From Peribacillus kribbensis DSM 17871 (lineage in GTDB: Bacteria; Bacillota; Bacilli; Bacillales; DSM-1321), in NCBI RefSeq assembly GCF_000430765.1, contig NZ_KE387243.1, forward strand, positions 71,225 to 135,224: a DNA stretch of 64,000 bases, in the 5' to 3' direction. The translations under genes and the position numbers were made by a program. Positions 51,810 to 59,643 of the stretch are shown piece by piece. Below the pieces are notes generated by a model. That model had not been told where the DNA came from. It searched no databases and saw only the letters and a program-made list of their open reading frames with translations. The first letter of the stretch is position 1. Every line of letters starts with the position of its first letter.

Positions 51810-52283
51810 GTGAAGATTATAAAGTTTAAGGACACTGATACCGAAGAGATTGTTTCTTTGTTTTATGAAACAGTTCATTCTGTAAATTCAAAAGATTATT
51901 CCCAAGCACAGTTGGATGCTTGGGCACCAAGAGATGAAAAAGAATCTAAAATGAAATCTTGGAAGGAATCATTGAGTAGAAATATAACATTTGTAGCTAA
52001 AGTTAATGATAAAGTTGTTGGTTTTAGCGATTTAACACATAGTGGGTACTTAGATAGACTATTTGTTCATAAAGATTATCAAGGACAAGGTATAGCCAAA
52101 GCTTTAGTTGATATGCTTGAATCTAATGCAAAGAAATTAAATCTTTTAGAAATTGATACCGAAGCAAGTATTACAGCTAAGCCATTTTTTGAACATCTAG
52201 GTTACAAAATTGTTTGTTCACAAACTGTGGAAAAAAAGGGGGTTAAATTAGCTAATTTTAAAATGTCAAAAAAAATAAAATAA
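51810..52283 (+). CDS. GNAT-family N-acetyltransferase (cassette cargo)
   Basis: 157 residues from GTG 51810, with GGGGAGG at 51792-51798. Gcn5 motifs: ITFVAKVNDKVVGFSDL, then GYLDRLFVHKDYQGQGIAKA with the Q-x-x-G-x-A loop, and ASITAKPFFEHLGYKIV. Similar to the YafP-type branch. It is not close in sequence to the GNAT at 40.6 kb. CR20 begins nine bases after its stop. Confidence 0.88.
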   Translation: MKIIKFKDTDTEEIVSLFYETVHSVNSKDYSQAQLDAWAPRDEKESKMKSWKESLSRNITFVAKVNDKVVGFSDLTHSGYLDRLFVHKDYQGQGIAKALVDMLESNAKKLNLLEIDTEASITAKPFFEHLGYKIVCSQTVEKKGVKLANFKMSKKIK

Positions 52284-52291
52284 TAATTTTC

Positions 52292-52380
52292 TTGTTATGC
52301 TAACGGGTGCGTTAGTTTAAGAAGAAGGGGCTGCTGAGGCGGCCCTTTTCGTTATGTTAATTATAGGATTCGACGAAACA
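52292..52380 (+). repeat. CR20: junction repeat, strong hairpin, weak second dyad
   Basis: TATGCTAACGGGTGCGTTAG, hairpin GGGGCTGCTGAGGCGGCCC with TTTTCG, then TTAATTATAGGATTCGACGA. Confidence 0.85.
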
Positions 52381-52487
52381 GTAAAAGCCAATAAAAGACT
52401 AACGATTTGTCTATTATTAATACTGCTAGAAAGGTAATCCAGCAAAGAGTAATATTAATAATAATACTCTGCTTGGAGGGTGGAAAA

Positions 52488-52775
52488 TTGAATTGTGAAA
52501 ACGAATTAACTGTTGATGTAACAAATATAAAAACAGCGTATGATTTGCAATTGGTACTTAAAGAAAAATTAGCGTTCCCTAATTTTTACGGTGAAAATTG
52601 GGATGCCTTTTGGGATGCTATTACCGGACCTATAGATATGCCGGAAAAACTAACTCTTATTGGATGGGCTCAGCTAGAGAAGACTCTTCCAAGAGATGCA
52701 AGTATTATGAAAGAATGTCTCATTGAATATAATGAGTATTACCCTAATTCGCAATGTGAATATCTATTTATGTAA
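52488..52775 (+). CDS. Barstar-family RNase inhibitor, without a visible RNase
   Basis: 95 residues from TTG 52488, with GGAGGG at 52475-52480; the frame upstream from 52407 lacks a site. Barstar signature: DLQLVLKEKLAFPNFYGENW with DAFWDAITGPIDMPEKLTL. Barstars bind and block barnase-type ribonucleases. No barnase gene lies next to it, so it may be an immunity gene against RNase toxins from other cells. The stop codon TAA is already part of CR21. Confidence 0.88.
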   Translation: MNCENELTVDVTNIKTAYDLQLVLKEKLAFPNFYGENWDAFWDAITGPIDMPEKLTLIGWAQLEKTLPRDASIMKECLIEYNEYYPNSQCEYLFM

Positions 52776-52853
52776 TGGGTATTTTACTAGAAGAACAGGG
52801 GCTGCGATGGCAGCTCTTTTTTTATTTTGCTAACGGGCAGGTCAGTACATTAA
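52771..52853 (+). repeat. CR21: junction repeat with degenerate first dyad
   Basis: TAATGGGTATTTTACTAGAA, hairpin GGGGCTGCGATGGCAGCTC with TTTTTT, then TGCTAACGGGCAGGTCAGTA. Confidence 0.82.
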
Positions 52854-52880
52854 GTGATGGCATAATACCAGAAAGGATTA

Positions 52881-52964
52881 ATGCATTATTTTGTTGAATT
52901 AAAGTTGTTAGAAAGCAGAAAAGGAATTTATCCTGGTTACTTAATGGTATTGGAAGGGAAGTAA
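52881..52964 (+). CDS. Possible 27-residue peptide upstream of the DUF4279 gene
   Basis: ATG 52881 with GAAAGGA upstream; codes for HYFVELKLLESRKGIYPGYL and MVLEGK, ending three bases before the next ATG. Could be a coupled leader or a truncated cassette gene. Confidence 0.35.
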   Translation: MHYFVELKLLESRKGIYPGYLMVLEGK

Positions 52965-52967
52965 GAG

Positions 52968-53432
52968 ATGGATAAAACACATACTTACATATACTTTGGA
53001 ATAGAGAGTAATGGGCAAATCGGTAGCAGAGGTTTAGTTTCAAATGAAAGAGGTTTTTTTAATCCGGACAATATAACGAAGGTACTAGGTATACAGCCGT
53101 TTAGTTGCTGGAAAAAGGGAGATAAAAGAAGGAATGGAAAGGAATATTTATTTTCCTCTTGGGTTGCGGAAAAATCTGATATTGAAAGATTAGATGTCAA
53201 AGCACAAGTATTGGACACAATTAGAAATTTGAAACACAAAATCTCAATATTAAAGGCCATTAAGGAACAATACGATGTAAATTATGTAATTATGGTTGTG
53301 CAAAGTATTTATGGAGATGAAAAACCTCTAATCAGTTTTAATGAGGAAATAATAGAATTTTGTTATTTGACAGATACAACCATTAACTTTGATATGTATA
53401 TCTACCCCGATGAATATGAAGTAACAAGCTGA
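52968..53432 (+). CDS. DUF4279 domain protein (cassette cargo)
   Basis: 154 residues from ATG 52968, with GGAAGGGAAG upstream. Hallmarks: IYFGIESNGQIGSRGLV near the start, FNPDNITKVLGIQPFSCWKKGD and SSWVAEKSDIERLDVKAQ. DUF4279 proteins are common in polymorphic-toxin immunity and mobile gene neighbourhoods, but no activity is established. It directly follows the barstar cassette, which may hint at an immunity role. CR22 lies downstream. Confidence 0.82.
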   Translation: MDKTHTYIYFGIESNGQIGSRGLVSNERGFFNPDNITKVLGIQPFSCWKKGDKRRNGKEYLFSSWVAEKSDIERLDVKAQVLDTIRNLKHKISILKAIKEQYDVNYVIMVVQSIYGDEKPLISFNEEIIEFCYLTDTTINFDMYIYPDEYEVTS

Positions 53433-53480
53433 TAAAATAAAGATTTTTGATACAGATAGCAACTGATTGTGAAAGAATGT

Positions 53481-53505
53481 ACTTAAACTAATGGGTGCTA
53501 TATTT
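53481..53505 (+). repeat. CR22: degenerate first dyad
   Basis: ACTTAAACTAATGGGTGCTA, with the AATGTACTT extension to the left. The right arm is lost. Confidence 0.6.
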
Positions 53506-53611
53506 GAGTTATTAAACGATGCTTTAGAGAACTAAAAGAAGGTTTATATAGTTTGATCACTTGTAAGGTCTGTTAGTACAGGGAAGGGATCAATCGCTTT
53601 TTTAGAATTCG

Positions 53612-53705
53612 TTATTAAACAAACGGGTACGTTGATCCCAGCAGGATTAACCTCCTTTTTTGTTGAAGTCCTTATTGAACAAAGAGGGGCAGGTTAGCTT
53701 AATTT
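53612..53705 (+). repeat. CR23: complete junction repeat
   Basis: TTAAACAAACGGGTACGTTG, then a weak hairpin zone with TTTTTT, then AACAAAGAGGGGCAGGTTAG. Confidence 0.82.
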
Positions 53706-53755
53706 AAAAAACATATAGTTAATCTATATGTTAATTTAGTAAAAGGGGTGAGTGT

Positions 53756-53944
53756 ATGAAGGAGGAGAACAAACCTTTTAATGATGTAATTGACCACTTT
53801 AACAAAATAGAAGGAAATGCTTCAGAGATTGTTAAAACCGATCTAAAAAGGTTACCTAAACCAATAAGATTTATTGGCTAATTTATGATTGCCTTCTTAT
53901 GTATTACATTATTGCTAATAGTTATTTTAAATATTTTTAATTAA
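53756..53944 (+). pseudogene. Small membrane protein with internal stop (cassette cargo)
   Basis: ATG 53756 (AAAGGGGTGAG upstream) opens a 41-codon frame, NKPFNDVIDHFNKIEGNASE, ending at TAA 53879-53881. The same frame continues for 20 codons as FMIAFLCITLLLIVILNIFN. A Tyr codon turned to TAA would explain it: intact, the protein would be a 62-residue tail-anchored membrane protein. A hairpin and CR24 follow. Confidence 0.5.
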
Positions 53945-53949
53945 TTTTC

Positions 53950-53980
53950 TGGTGCCGCCATCTTAAAGGCGGCATTTTCT
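53950..53980 (+). terminator. Terminator after the 62-codon gene
   Basis: GGTGCCGCC pairs with GGCGGCATT around ATCTTAAA; T-rich tail. Confidence 0.8.
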
Positions 53981-54040
53981 TATTCAACAAACGGGTGCGT
54001 TAGTTTAATAATGGAGGCTGCTGAAGCAGCCTTCGTTAGA
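53979..54040 (+). repeat. CR24: first dyad and hairpin, abutting recombinase copy 2
   Basis: TTCAACAAACGGGTGCGTTA, hairpin GGAGGCTGCTGAAGCAGCC, then directly the 3' end of the decayed recombinase at 54036. Confidence 0.85.
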
Positions 54041-54690
54041 AGTATTTATTGTAGAAATCTTTCCTTATTTTCCCGCTAAGATGGGCGTAGACTCTGGTTG
54101 TTTCACTTTTTTCGTGTCCGAGTAACGTCTGAATAACTTCAAGAGGGGCCCCATTATTTAATAAATGAGTGGCATAACTATGGCGGAATTGGTGAGGGTA
54201 AATATTTTCTGGGCTGTACTCATCCTATGAGGACAGCGTTCTGTGACAAATAGAGCTGAATCTTGATCCTGCCGTTGATCCAGGTAACGCTTTAACCAAA
54301 TGTCACTGCGAGTATTGAAATAAACTTCGCGTTCTTTATCACCTTTCCCTCTGACTATCGATGATCTGCTGAACCAATCTATGTTTTCTTTGTTGAGCAT
54401 TGCAACTTCACCAATCCTGCACCCCGTCGAAAACATAAATTCAAACAATGCATTTTCGATTGGGGAATAACAAACCTCTCTTAGTAATTCAATCTCCTGA
54501 TCAGTAAGAAATTTCGGTATTCCCTGACCCAATTTAGGCTCTTTTATTTTTGCGGCCGGGTTGATATTCAGATAGCCTTCTTCATATGCCCACCTAAGTT
54601 AGGATTTTATGTAACGTATACGGTGTGCAAGGCTAGCCGGCTTTAAATGTTCCCCAGTACTTACAAGGTATTGTTTTAAATCTTCTGTGG
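54036..54690 (-). pseudogene. Decayed tyrosine recombinase, copy 2
   Basis: Minus strand relative of copy 1. Box I FMFSTGCRIGEVAMLNKENID is intact, and the 3' part retains [13 protein letters not shown] with the box II Arg that copy 1 has lost. However about 56 bp between the two boxes are deleted, a TTA codon has become TAA in the N-terminal part (KS*LRWAYEEGYL), and homology ends near 54690. The termini TACTTCTAA at 54036 match the other copies. So this enzyme is dead too, but the two copies keep different catalytic residues, showing independent decay. Confidence 0.85.
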
Positions 54691-54760
54691 TGTGGCAACC
54701 AAGTACCTTGATAATTACCTCTACTGGTCCCGGTGACTTGAAATAGACAAATCTTTATCC

Positions 54761-54844
54761 ATTGAAAAACAAGTGGAGCAAATGCTATTTTCGGCGTGCA
54801 AAAAATCCAATTATCTAACAGTTGAAAGGTTAAAAATTGCATAA
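54761..54844 (+). pseudogene. C-terminal fragment related to the one at 51232
   Basis: IEKQVEQMLFSACKKSNYLT, then VERLKIA and stop, without a start codon. It lies upstream of a hairpin GAAGCGCTTCCGCCTC region. Family not recognised. Confidence 0.4.
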
Positions 54845-54889
54845 AAAAGAAGCGCTTCCGCCTCTTTTAATGTTTATTGACGTTTAATT

Positions 54890-55058
54890 ATTGGGGATTC
54901 CAATAAAGTCAAAAGTTATTGGGAAAGTCTTGATGATAGTTTTGATTTCCAGTGGTATATATTCAACACCAAAGAAGAAATGGAGTAAAGTTGAAGATTG
55001 CATTAATGATTCTTATTCAAATGAAAACGGGAGTAGACCTTGGAGCTCCGCCGGTTAG
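54890..55058 (+). pseudogene. Frameshifted gene remnant
   Basis: Two overlapping frames without starts: SYWESLDDSFDFQWYIFNTK in one, then KWSKVEDCINDSYSNENGSR in another. They probably belong to one broken gene. Family not recognised. Confidence 0.3.
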
Positions 55059-55065
55059 GAATTAC

Positions 55066-55392
55066 TCAAAAATAAGACCAGTAATATCCTGCTGTCCATA
55101 CAAGGGAGAAGGTAGTGAAAATAACAGAGCCCAGGAACAGCCAGCTGGGATGAAATGAAGTATCTTCTTCTTTGCCTTCCACCCATATTACATCGCTGTC
55201 GCTTCTGACCATCGTTTTCAGGTAATCTGAAAAAATGCCGCCGTTACTGGAAAAAACATAAATCACTAGGGTAATGCCCAGCCCTATAAAGAAGCTTATC
55301 TCACTGAAGGAAACGTGGAAAAAGGAAGCCGCCAGCAGGGTAAGAAGGATTTCTGAAATGATGGCAGCCAATACAATAAAAGTTTTACGCAA
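55066..55392 (-). CDS. Small membrane protein
   Basis: 108 residues on the minus strand from ATG at 55392, GGAGGATAAATATT upstream. N-terminal hydrophobic helices (FIVLAAIISEILLTLLAASF, FFIGLGITLVIYVFSSNGG), a polar middle (VRSDSDVIWVEGKEEDTSFH), then WLFLGSVIFTTFSLVWTAGY. This three-helix layout is common in uncharacterised Bacillus proteins. It is opposite to the cassettes and has no CR directly at its ends. Confidence 0.68.
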   Translation of the reverse strand: MRKTFIVLAAIISEILLTLLAASFFHVSFSEISFFIGLGITLVIYVFSSNGGIFSDYLKTMVRSDSDVIWVEGKEEDTSFHPSWLFLGSVIFTTFSLVWTAGYYWSYF

Positions 55393-55668
55393 AATATTTA
55401 TCCTCCATATTTTTTTAAAATTGTATGATATTTCTAGCGAAAGGTAAATGGATTAATAAGTAATTGTAGTTTGTAATGTTTTCCAAATCTCAGCAATCAT
55501 TTGGACCAAATACCTTCCAACAAACTGAAAAAGGTTTATTTAATGTATCCACAATTCCATTTTCATATATTACTTTTTCCATAAGGTAGCCTCCAAATAG
55601 ATTTTATTAATTTTTACACGGTATTCTAACTTTGTGTAAAAACAACAAAGTTTGCGAAAACAGCCTTG

Positions 55669-55701
55669 TTTTTTACTAACGAAGCAGTTTCCTTAAGAAG
55701 G
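55669..55701 (+). repeat. CR25: second dyad only
   Basis: TTTTTACTAACGAAGCAGTT followed by TCCTTAAGAAGG, 50 bp upstream of the next gene. The 275 bp before it hold no gene. Confidence 0.6.
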
Positions 55702-55749
55702 AATCATCTCCAGTCTAATTGTCAAATCAAAAATAGGAGTGAATGGGGT

Positions 55750-56184
55750 TTGAGAAGCATTCCGAAAAAACAGGAAATATTGCTCGAAGAAGAAATTGAA
55801 GAAAAAGAGTTTGTTAGCATCATCAATTGCTTTTACAAGCAAGAATGTTATATTTATGCGATTATTCCTGAATTTGAAAAACACCTATTAAATGAAATTT
55901 CAAATGACTTTATTGAAGTTAATCGATTCCCGTTACCACGAACTTTTCCAAGGGAAATGGGCTATATGGGTTATATAAAAGACAATCAAAAACGATATAT
56001 TTACGAATTTTATTTACATTCTACTACAATTGATTATCTGATTTTTTCCGAGACTAATGTATCAGAACAATTACGTAAATTAACCAAAAACAATCTGAAC
56101 ATATACAAAATGTTTCAATCAAATAAGATCCCTCATATAACCATTGGTCCAGATGGTCAATGGCTAAATATAGTTGAGTATTGA
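55750..56184 (+). CDS. Hypothetical protein (cassette cargo)
   Basis: 144 residues from TTG 55750, with AGGAGTGAATGGGG upstream; the longer frame from 55666 starts inside CR25. N-terminal SIPKKQEILLEEEIEEKEFV is strongly acidic, followed by KQECYIYAIIPEFEKHLLNE and YIYEFYLHSTTIDYLIFSE. It resembles uncharacterised cassette-type proteins; no family recognised. CR26 begins nine bases after the stop. Confidence 0.68.
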   Translation: MRSIPKKQEILLEEEIEEKEFVSIINCFYKQECYIYAIIPEFEKHLLNEISNDFIEVNRFPLPRTFPREMGYMGYIKDNQKRYIYEFYLHSTTIDYLIFSETNVSEQLRKLTKNNLNIYKMFQSNKIPHITIGPDGQWLNIVEY

Positions 56185-56193
56185 GGTGGTTTC

Positions 56194-56230
56194 TTTTTCA
56201 ACTAAAGGGTGCGTTAATTGAAAGAATTTT
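56194..56230 (+). repeat. CR26: first dyad only
   Basis: TTCAACTAAAGGGTGCGTTA followed by ATTGAAAGAA; the arms TTTCAA(C/-)T and ATTGAAA pair. No hairpin follows; the next gene starts 50 bp on. Confidence 0.78.
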
Positions 56231-56282
56231 GAATGATTGTATAGAATTTAAATTGAAAATATAAAGTTTTTTAGGAGATAAA

Positions 56283-56759
56283 ATGAAAATAAAAGCGCTA
56301 GATGACTTTTTCCAATCGGCGGTGCACTATTGCAGCATAATTGAAGATTTTGACTCCAATCAGATACATTCTAAATTAAAAGCTCTCCTCGTATCTCTTT
56401 TAGATTTGTATTCCAAAGCAATCTTTCTTCCCGAAGTAGAACCAGGAAACTACGAGGTAACGGACCTTAATATAGTTGTACCACAAATTGATTTTGGTCA
56501 ATATGATCATTATTGGGAGGTTTTCAATCCCTACCACTTAGAAGAACCTGTGGGGGCAAGTTTATCGGATGACATATTAGATATTTATAAGGATGTTAAA
56601 AAAGGCTTACTTTTATACGAGAAGAACGAGCAAATAGAGGCTATTTGGGAATGGAAATTTGGGTTTGAAATTCACTGGGGCAGTCACGCTGTTGATGCAA
56701 TCCGAGCTTTACATTCGGCAAATCTTAAGAAGTCCTTATTGAGCTATCGGGTGCGTTAG
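56283..56759 (+). CDS. DUF5063 domain protein (cassette cargo)
   Basis: 158 residues from ATG 56283 with TTAGGAG upstream. DUF5063 features: FQSAVHYCSIIEDFDSNQIH, LLVSLLDLYSKAIFLPEVEP, and the late WKFGFEIHWGSHAVDAIRAL motif. Function of the family is unknown, though members occur among immunity-like genes. The last codons (SYRVR) and stop are encoded by the first dyad of CR27, i.e. the frame reads into the repeat, suggesting the original stop was lost. Confidence 0.82.
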   Translation: MKIKALDDFFQSAVHYCSIIEDFDSNQIHSKLKALLVSLLDLYSKAIFLPEVEPGNYEVTDLNIVVPQIDFGQYDHYWEVFNPYHLEEPVGASLSDDILDIYKDVKKGLLLYEKNEQIEAIWEWKFGFEIHWGSHAVDAIRALHSANLKKSLLSYRVR

Positions 56760-56826
56760 TTTAAGATTCCTCGGCTGCTTAGGCGGCATTTTGTTGTTTC
56801 ACTAATGGGGAGGAGAGTTAAGAAGA
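56737..56826 (+). repeat. CR27: complete junction repeat
   Basis: TTGAGCTATCGGGTGCGTTA, hairpin CGGCTGCTTAGGCGGC with TTTT, then CACTAATGGGGAGGAGAGTT. Confidence 0.88.
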
Positions 56827-57062
56827 ATTCTTTAGCGTTTTTCTTATGGTTATGATTGGGAAGGTTTATTTAATGAGAGTATAAAAAAGAAAAAGTCCAC
56901 AACACTGGCAGACTTTAAAATACTTTCTATTTTCCTGGTCTTTTATTTCAAACGAGCTATCTCTATTGGGTGGCATCTAAAAAAATTAATAATATAAGTT
57001 CGGTATAGTAACTGATTGAATAAATAACGAAAATCCAGGGTTGAGATCTAAATGAGAAGGGT

Positions 57063-57434
57063 TTACCGTATTTCCAAATAATGTTGAAGAACCTTTGGCG
57101 GGAAGAAATTTAGCGGAAGTGGTCTTAAGGATACAATAATGCTAGGGGGCATTATAGATTCGCGTTGTGCTTGTTTTAAACAGTTGTACATAGCTTTACC
57201 GCCAACGGAATTGGCAGAGTGAATAGTTATGTGTTTTGCGAATAGTTTTTCCTTAATCATTTTTTGAACAAGCATAAATCCATTTCTTGTTTTATTTAAT
57301 AAATCGTGATCCAAAGAGAGATGTTTAATATCAAAGTTTTTCAATAGCTCTACACACTCATCAATGGTCTCGGCTAACACATAGCCGTCAGGAGCTTTGC
57401 GATAGTCATCCAGGAAAATACTAATTGTCTCCAT
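57063..57434 (-). CDS. Cyclic-phosphate processing receiver-domain protein (cREC)
   Basis: 123 residues on the minus strand from ATG at 57434, with GGAAGGAG upstream. Receiver-like fold: SIFLDDYRKAPDGYVLAETI at the start, then KHLSLDHDLLNKTRNGFMLV with the LDHDL motif and ITIHSANSVGGKAMYNCL. This matches the cREC family proposed from comparative genomics to act on cyclic-phosphate RNA ends; the activity is a prediction. It runs against the cassettes, between CR27 and CR28. Confidence 0.8.
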   Translation of the reverse strand: METISIFLDDYRKAPDGYVLAETIDECVELLKNFDIKHLSLDHDLLNKTRNGFMLVQKMIKEKLFAKHITIHSANSVGGKAMYNCLKQAQRESIMPPSIIVSLRPLPLNFFPPKVLQHYLEIR

Positions 57435-57587
57435 TTCTTATTCTCCTTCCCTCATACAAGGGATGACTAAAAAAAGTCAGATATTCCTTGGATAAAATAG
57501 TTTTATAAATTAAGTCTAACACAACATTGAAACATCGAGGGGATTTCGACTTTAAAAGCTAAAAAAAAACATTATACTCTTTGTGTG

Positions 57588-57660
57588 CTTATTAAACTAA
57601 TTGGTGCGTTAGTTGAAAAAGGCTGGGCTACTGCAGCAGCCCTTTTTTTATTGATTGGAT
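57588..57660 (+). repeat. CR28: first dyad and strong hairpin
   Basis: TTAAACTAATTGGTGCGTTA, then GGGCTACTGCAGCAGCCC with TTTTTTT. Second dyad not recognisable. Confidence 0.82.
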
Positions 57661-57746
57661 AAGGGTGTGATTATATATAAATAAATGAACTATTCCAGTA
57701 TCCGGACTAATTTTAATATCGTTTGGAACTGAGGTGAGAATGAAAT

Positions 57747-58198
57747 ATGAAAATGCTATCTACTCTGATTATTAGTATTCCGATGGTCTTTTTTAATTCA
57801 ATTATTGGCTACGCACAACCTAAAGGTTGCCCAGTGGTAAGTGATTTGGAAAGAACATCAATTAAGGATAAAAAAGAGGTAATAGAGGCATTAAATAACT
57901 TAATACCCAAAACTTATGGAACAGGAATAGATGGTTTTCCTGATATGTATACAAAGTGGAATGTAGTATCTGCCAAACCATTCCCGGAAACAGTGGGAAT
58001 TAAAGAGGAGGAAGACTATTATGGAATGGTAAAAAACTTTTGTGGCAGGGAAATTGCTGCAAAGTCGTGGCTAGTACGACTAGATTGCCCTAATGCACCT
58101 GGGGCTAACCTAGCTCAAGGGCAATATTTATAGCTAAAAACAAAGAAAAAGGTTGGTTTGTTTGGTTTCAGTATCACTTAAAAGCTCCTCCCTATTGA
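57747..58198 (+). pseudogene. Secreted hypothetical protein, frameshifted near its end
   Basis: ATG 57747 with GAGGTGAG upstream. Signal peptide: MKMLSTLIISIPMVFFNSII then GYA as a cleavage site. The mature part contains CPVVSDLERTSIKDKKEVIE, YGTGIDGFPDMYTKWNVVSA and KSWLVRLDCPNAPGANLAQG. The frame stops at 58133, but another frame continues at once with FIAKNKEKGWFVWFQYHLKA and stops at 58198, which looks like the natural end. A one-base change in a TATTTATA stretch explains it. The product is therefore truncated by about 22 residues. Confidence 0.72.
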
Positions 58199-58262
58199 AC
58201 AAACGGGTGTGTTATTTTAAGTCATTCGGCTGCTTAGGCAGCCTTTTCGTTGTTCTCAAAAA
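58193..58262 (+). repeat. CR29: first dyad and hairpin
   Basis: TTGAACAAACGGGTGTGTTA, hairpin CGGCTGCTTAGGCAGCC with TTTTCG. Second dyad lost. Confidence 0.85.
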
Positions 58263-58334
58263 TGTTTAACGACACGGGTTATGGTTTGTACGGATATTAT
58301 CATAAAGATGTATATTCTAACTGCAAAAAATGGA

Positions 58335-58706
58335 GTGAGCGTCATCAATAAAATAATCCTTTCAACAATTTTATTAATGTGTTTCATGGGAAACTTTGCT
58401 TACGCTAAACCTACAGAGCCAAAAGAAGCTAAACAATATGATGATGATATGTATGTCACAACAGAGGATATAATTAGCGATATTATATTTTCATCTATTG
58501 ATAAAAGGGTGATGAAAGAATATCCGGGTAATAATGCAGCTACTTTTGGATGGAAGTCACAGAGGATTGTGGGCATTGTTTATAACAACAATCATTCTTA
58601 TGATGTTTCCATGAGAATTCAAGTCCCTGATAAAAATAATAGCTCTTTTGAATATGCTGAGGATTCGGTTAAAGTAAGAGTAACTCCATCCTGTGACAGC
58701 ACCTAA
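58335..58706 (+). CDS. Secreted hypothetical protein (cassette cargo)
   Basis: About 123 residues. The frame is open from 58281, but GGAGTGAG at 58332-58339 suggests initiation close by: GTG at 58335, or an in-frame ATC at 58344 spaced properly from that site. Signal peptide VINKIILSTILLMCFMGNFA with cleavage after AYA. The mature protein has AKQYDDDMYVTTEDIISDII, FGWKSQRIVGIVYNNNHSYD and ends in a Cys-containing SCDST. It may be related to other small secreted Bacillus proteins; no family named. Confidence 0.68.
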   Translation: MSVINKIILSTILLMCFMGNFAYAKPTEPKEAKQYDDDMYVTTEDIISDIIFSSIDKRVMKEYPGNNAATFGWKSQRIVGIVYNNNHSYDVSMRIQVPDKNNSSFEYAEDSVKVRVTPSCDST

Positions 58707-58807
58707 CTTCGATGTTCTCACAGTTTTAATGTAGAAGTATTAAATTATGAACATAAGTAACAGGAAAAGTAATTAAAAGATCGGTACAGCTTTATATAAA
58801 TTCACTC

Positions 58808-58903
58808 TTCTTGATTAAAGGGTGCTTTTGTTAGGATGATATGATCGCTGCGGCGGTCATTTTTCCTTGTTGAACTAAAGGGCAGTTTACTTTAAGAAAA
58901 GGA
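58808..58903 (+). repeat. CR30: complete junction repeat with an unusual hairpin sequence
   Basis: CTTGATTAAAGGGTGCTTTT, hairpin ATGATCGCTGCGGCGGTCAT (8-bp stem) with TTTTT, then TTGAACTAAAGGGCAGTTTA. The stem differs from the GGCTGCT type but still pairs. Confidence 0.85.
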
Positions 58904-58991
58904 TTTTGTAGTATTTAACACGAAAATAATTGGGGAGGAAAAGCAACAGAAATTTATTAAGTTGGAATATGGGAATTGAGGAGTGATTTAC

Positions 58992-59474
58992 TTGACTGAA
59001 ATAAAAGATATTCTATCTGACCAGTTCTTAGCGAATGCCTATGATGCGAGTTGGTACAGACCATTTTCAGAATCCGTGGAGAATTTAACAGAAGAACAAG
59101 CATTGTGGAAGCCAAATGAAAATTCTCACAGTATAAATGAGATCGTACAGCATTTAATATATTGGAATCAAAGCTGGCAGACTAGGTACATTAATTGCAG
59201 CATAGATGCCTCCCCTTCAATTAAAGATAATAAAGAGAGCTTTAAAATACCCGAAAATACTACCTTTAATGACTTAAAGGAAACGTTGCTTGATGTTCTT
59301 TTGAAGTGGGATGGGTTATTATCCACTGAAAAAATAGAAAGTTATGTTATAGGTTTTTCGGTGAAGGCAAAATGGTGGCAGATTCTTGGGAATTCAACTA
59401 CACATAACGCATATCATATTGGTCAAATTATATTTATCAGGAAACTTCAAGGCAGTTGGAATACAGATAAGTAA
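58992..59474 (+). CDS. DinB-family protein (cassette cargo)
   Basis: 160 residues from TTG 58992, with GAGGAG at 58978-58983; GTG 58983 is too close to that site. DinB/YfiT-type four-helix bundle: YDASWYRPFSESVENLTEEQ, NENSHSINEIVQHLIYWNQS with the first metal His, and STTHNAYHIGQIIFIRKLQG with the two C-terminal His. Such proteins bind divalent metal and often transfer thiols such as bacillithiol. It follows CR30 and precedes CR31. Confidence 0.86.
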   Translation: MTEIKDILSDQFLANAYDASWYRPFSESVENLTEEQALWKPNENSHSINEIVQHLIYWNQSWQTRYINCSIDASPSIKDNKESFKIPENTTFNDLKETLLDVLLKWDGLLSTEKIESYVIGFSVKAKWWQILGNSTTHNAYHIGQIIFIRKLQGSWNTDK

Positions 59475-59486
59475 GTAGAAAGAATT

Positions 59487-59543
59487 GACGCTTTTTTATT
59501 TATTTCTAATACAACAAACGAGGCAGTTTAGTGTTTAAAGAAG
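59487..59543 (+). repeat. CR31: T-run and second dyad
   Basis: GACGCTTTTTTA is all that remains of the hairpin zone, then ACAACAAACGAGGCAGTTTA followed by GTGTTTAAAGAAG. Confidence 0.65.
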
Positions 59544-59643
59544 TTTTTTAAATGTTTCTTGAATTTTCAATTGTGGCATACTTCCTTAATTTCAGAAGAA
59601 AAGGAGTTGCATAAGGGTTATGGTCTGAAGAGAGGTTAAAAGT

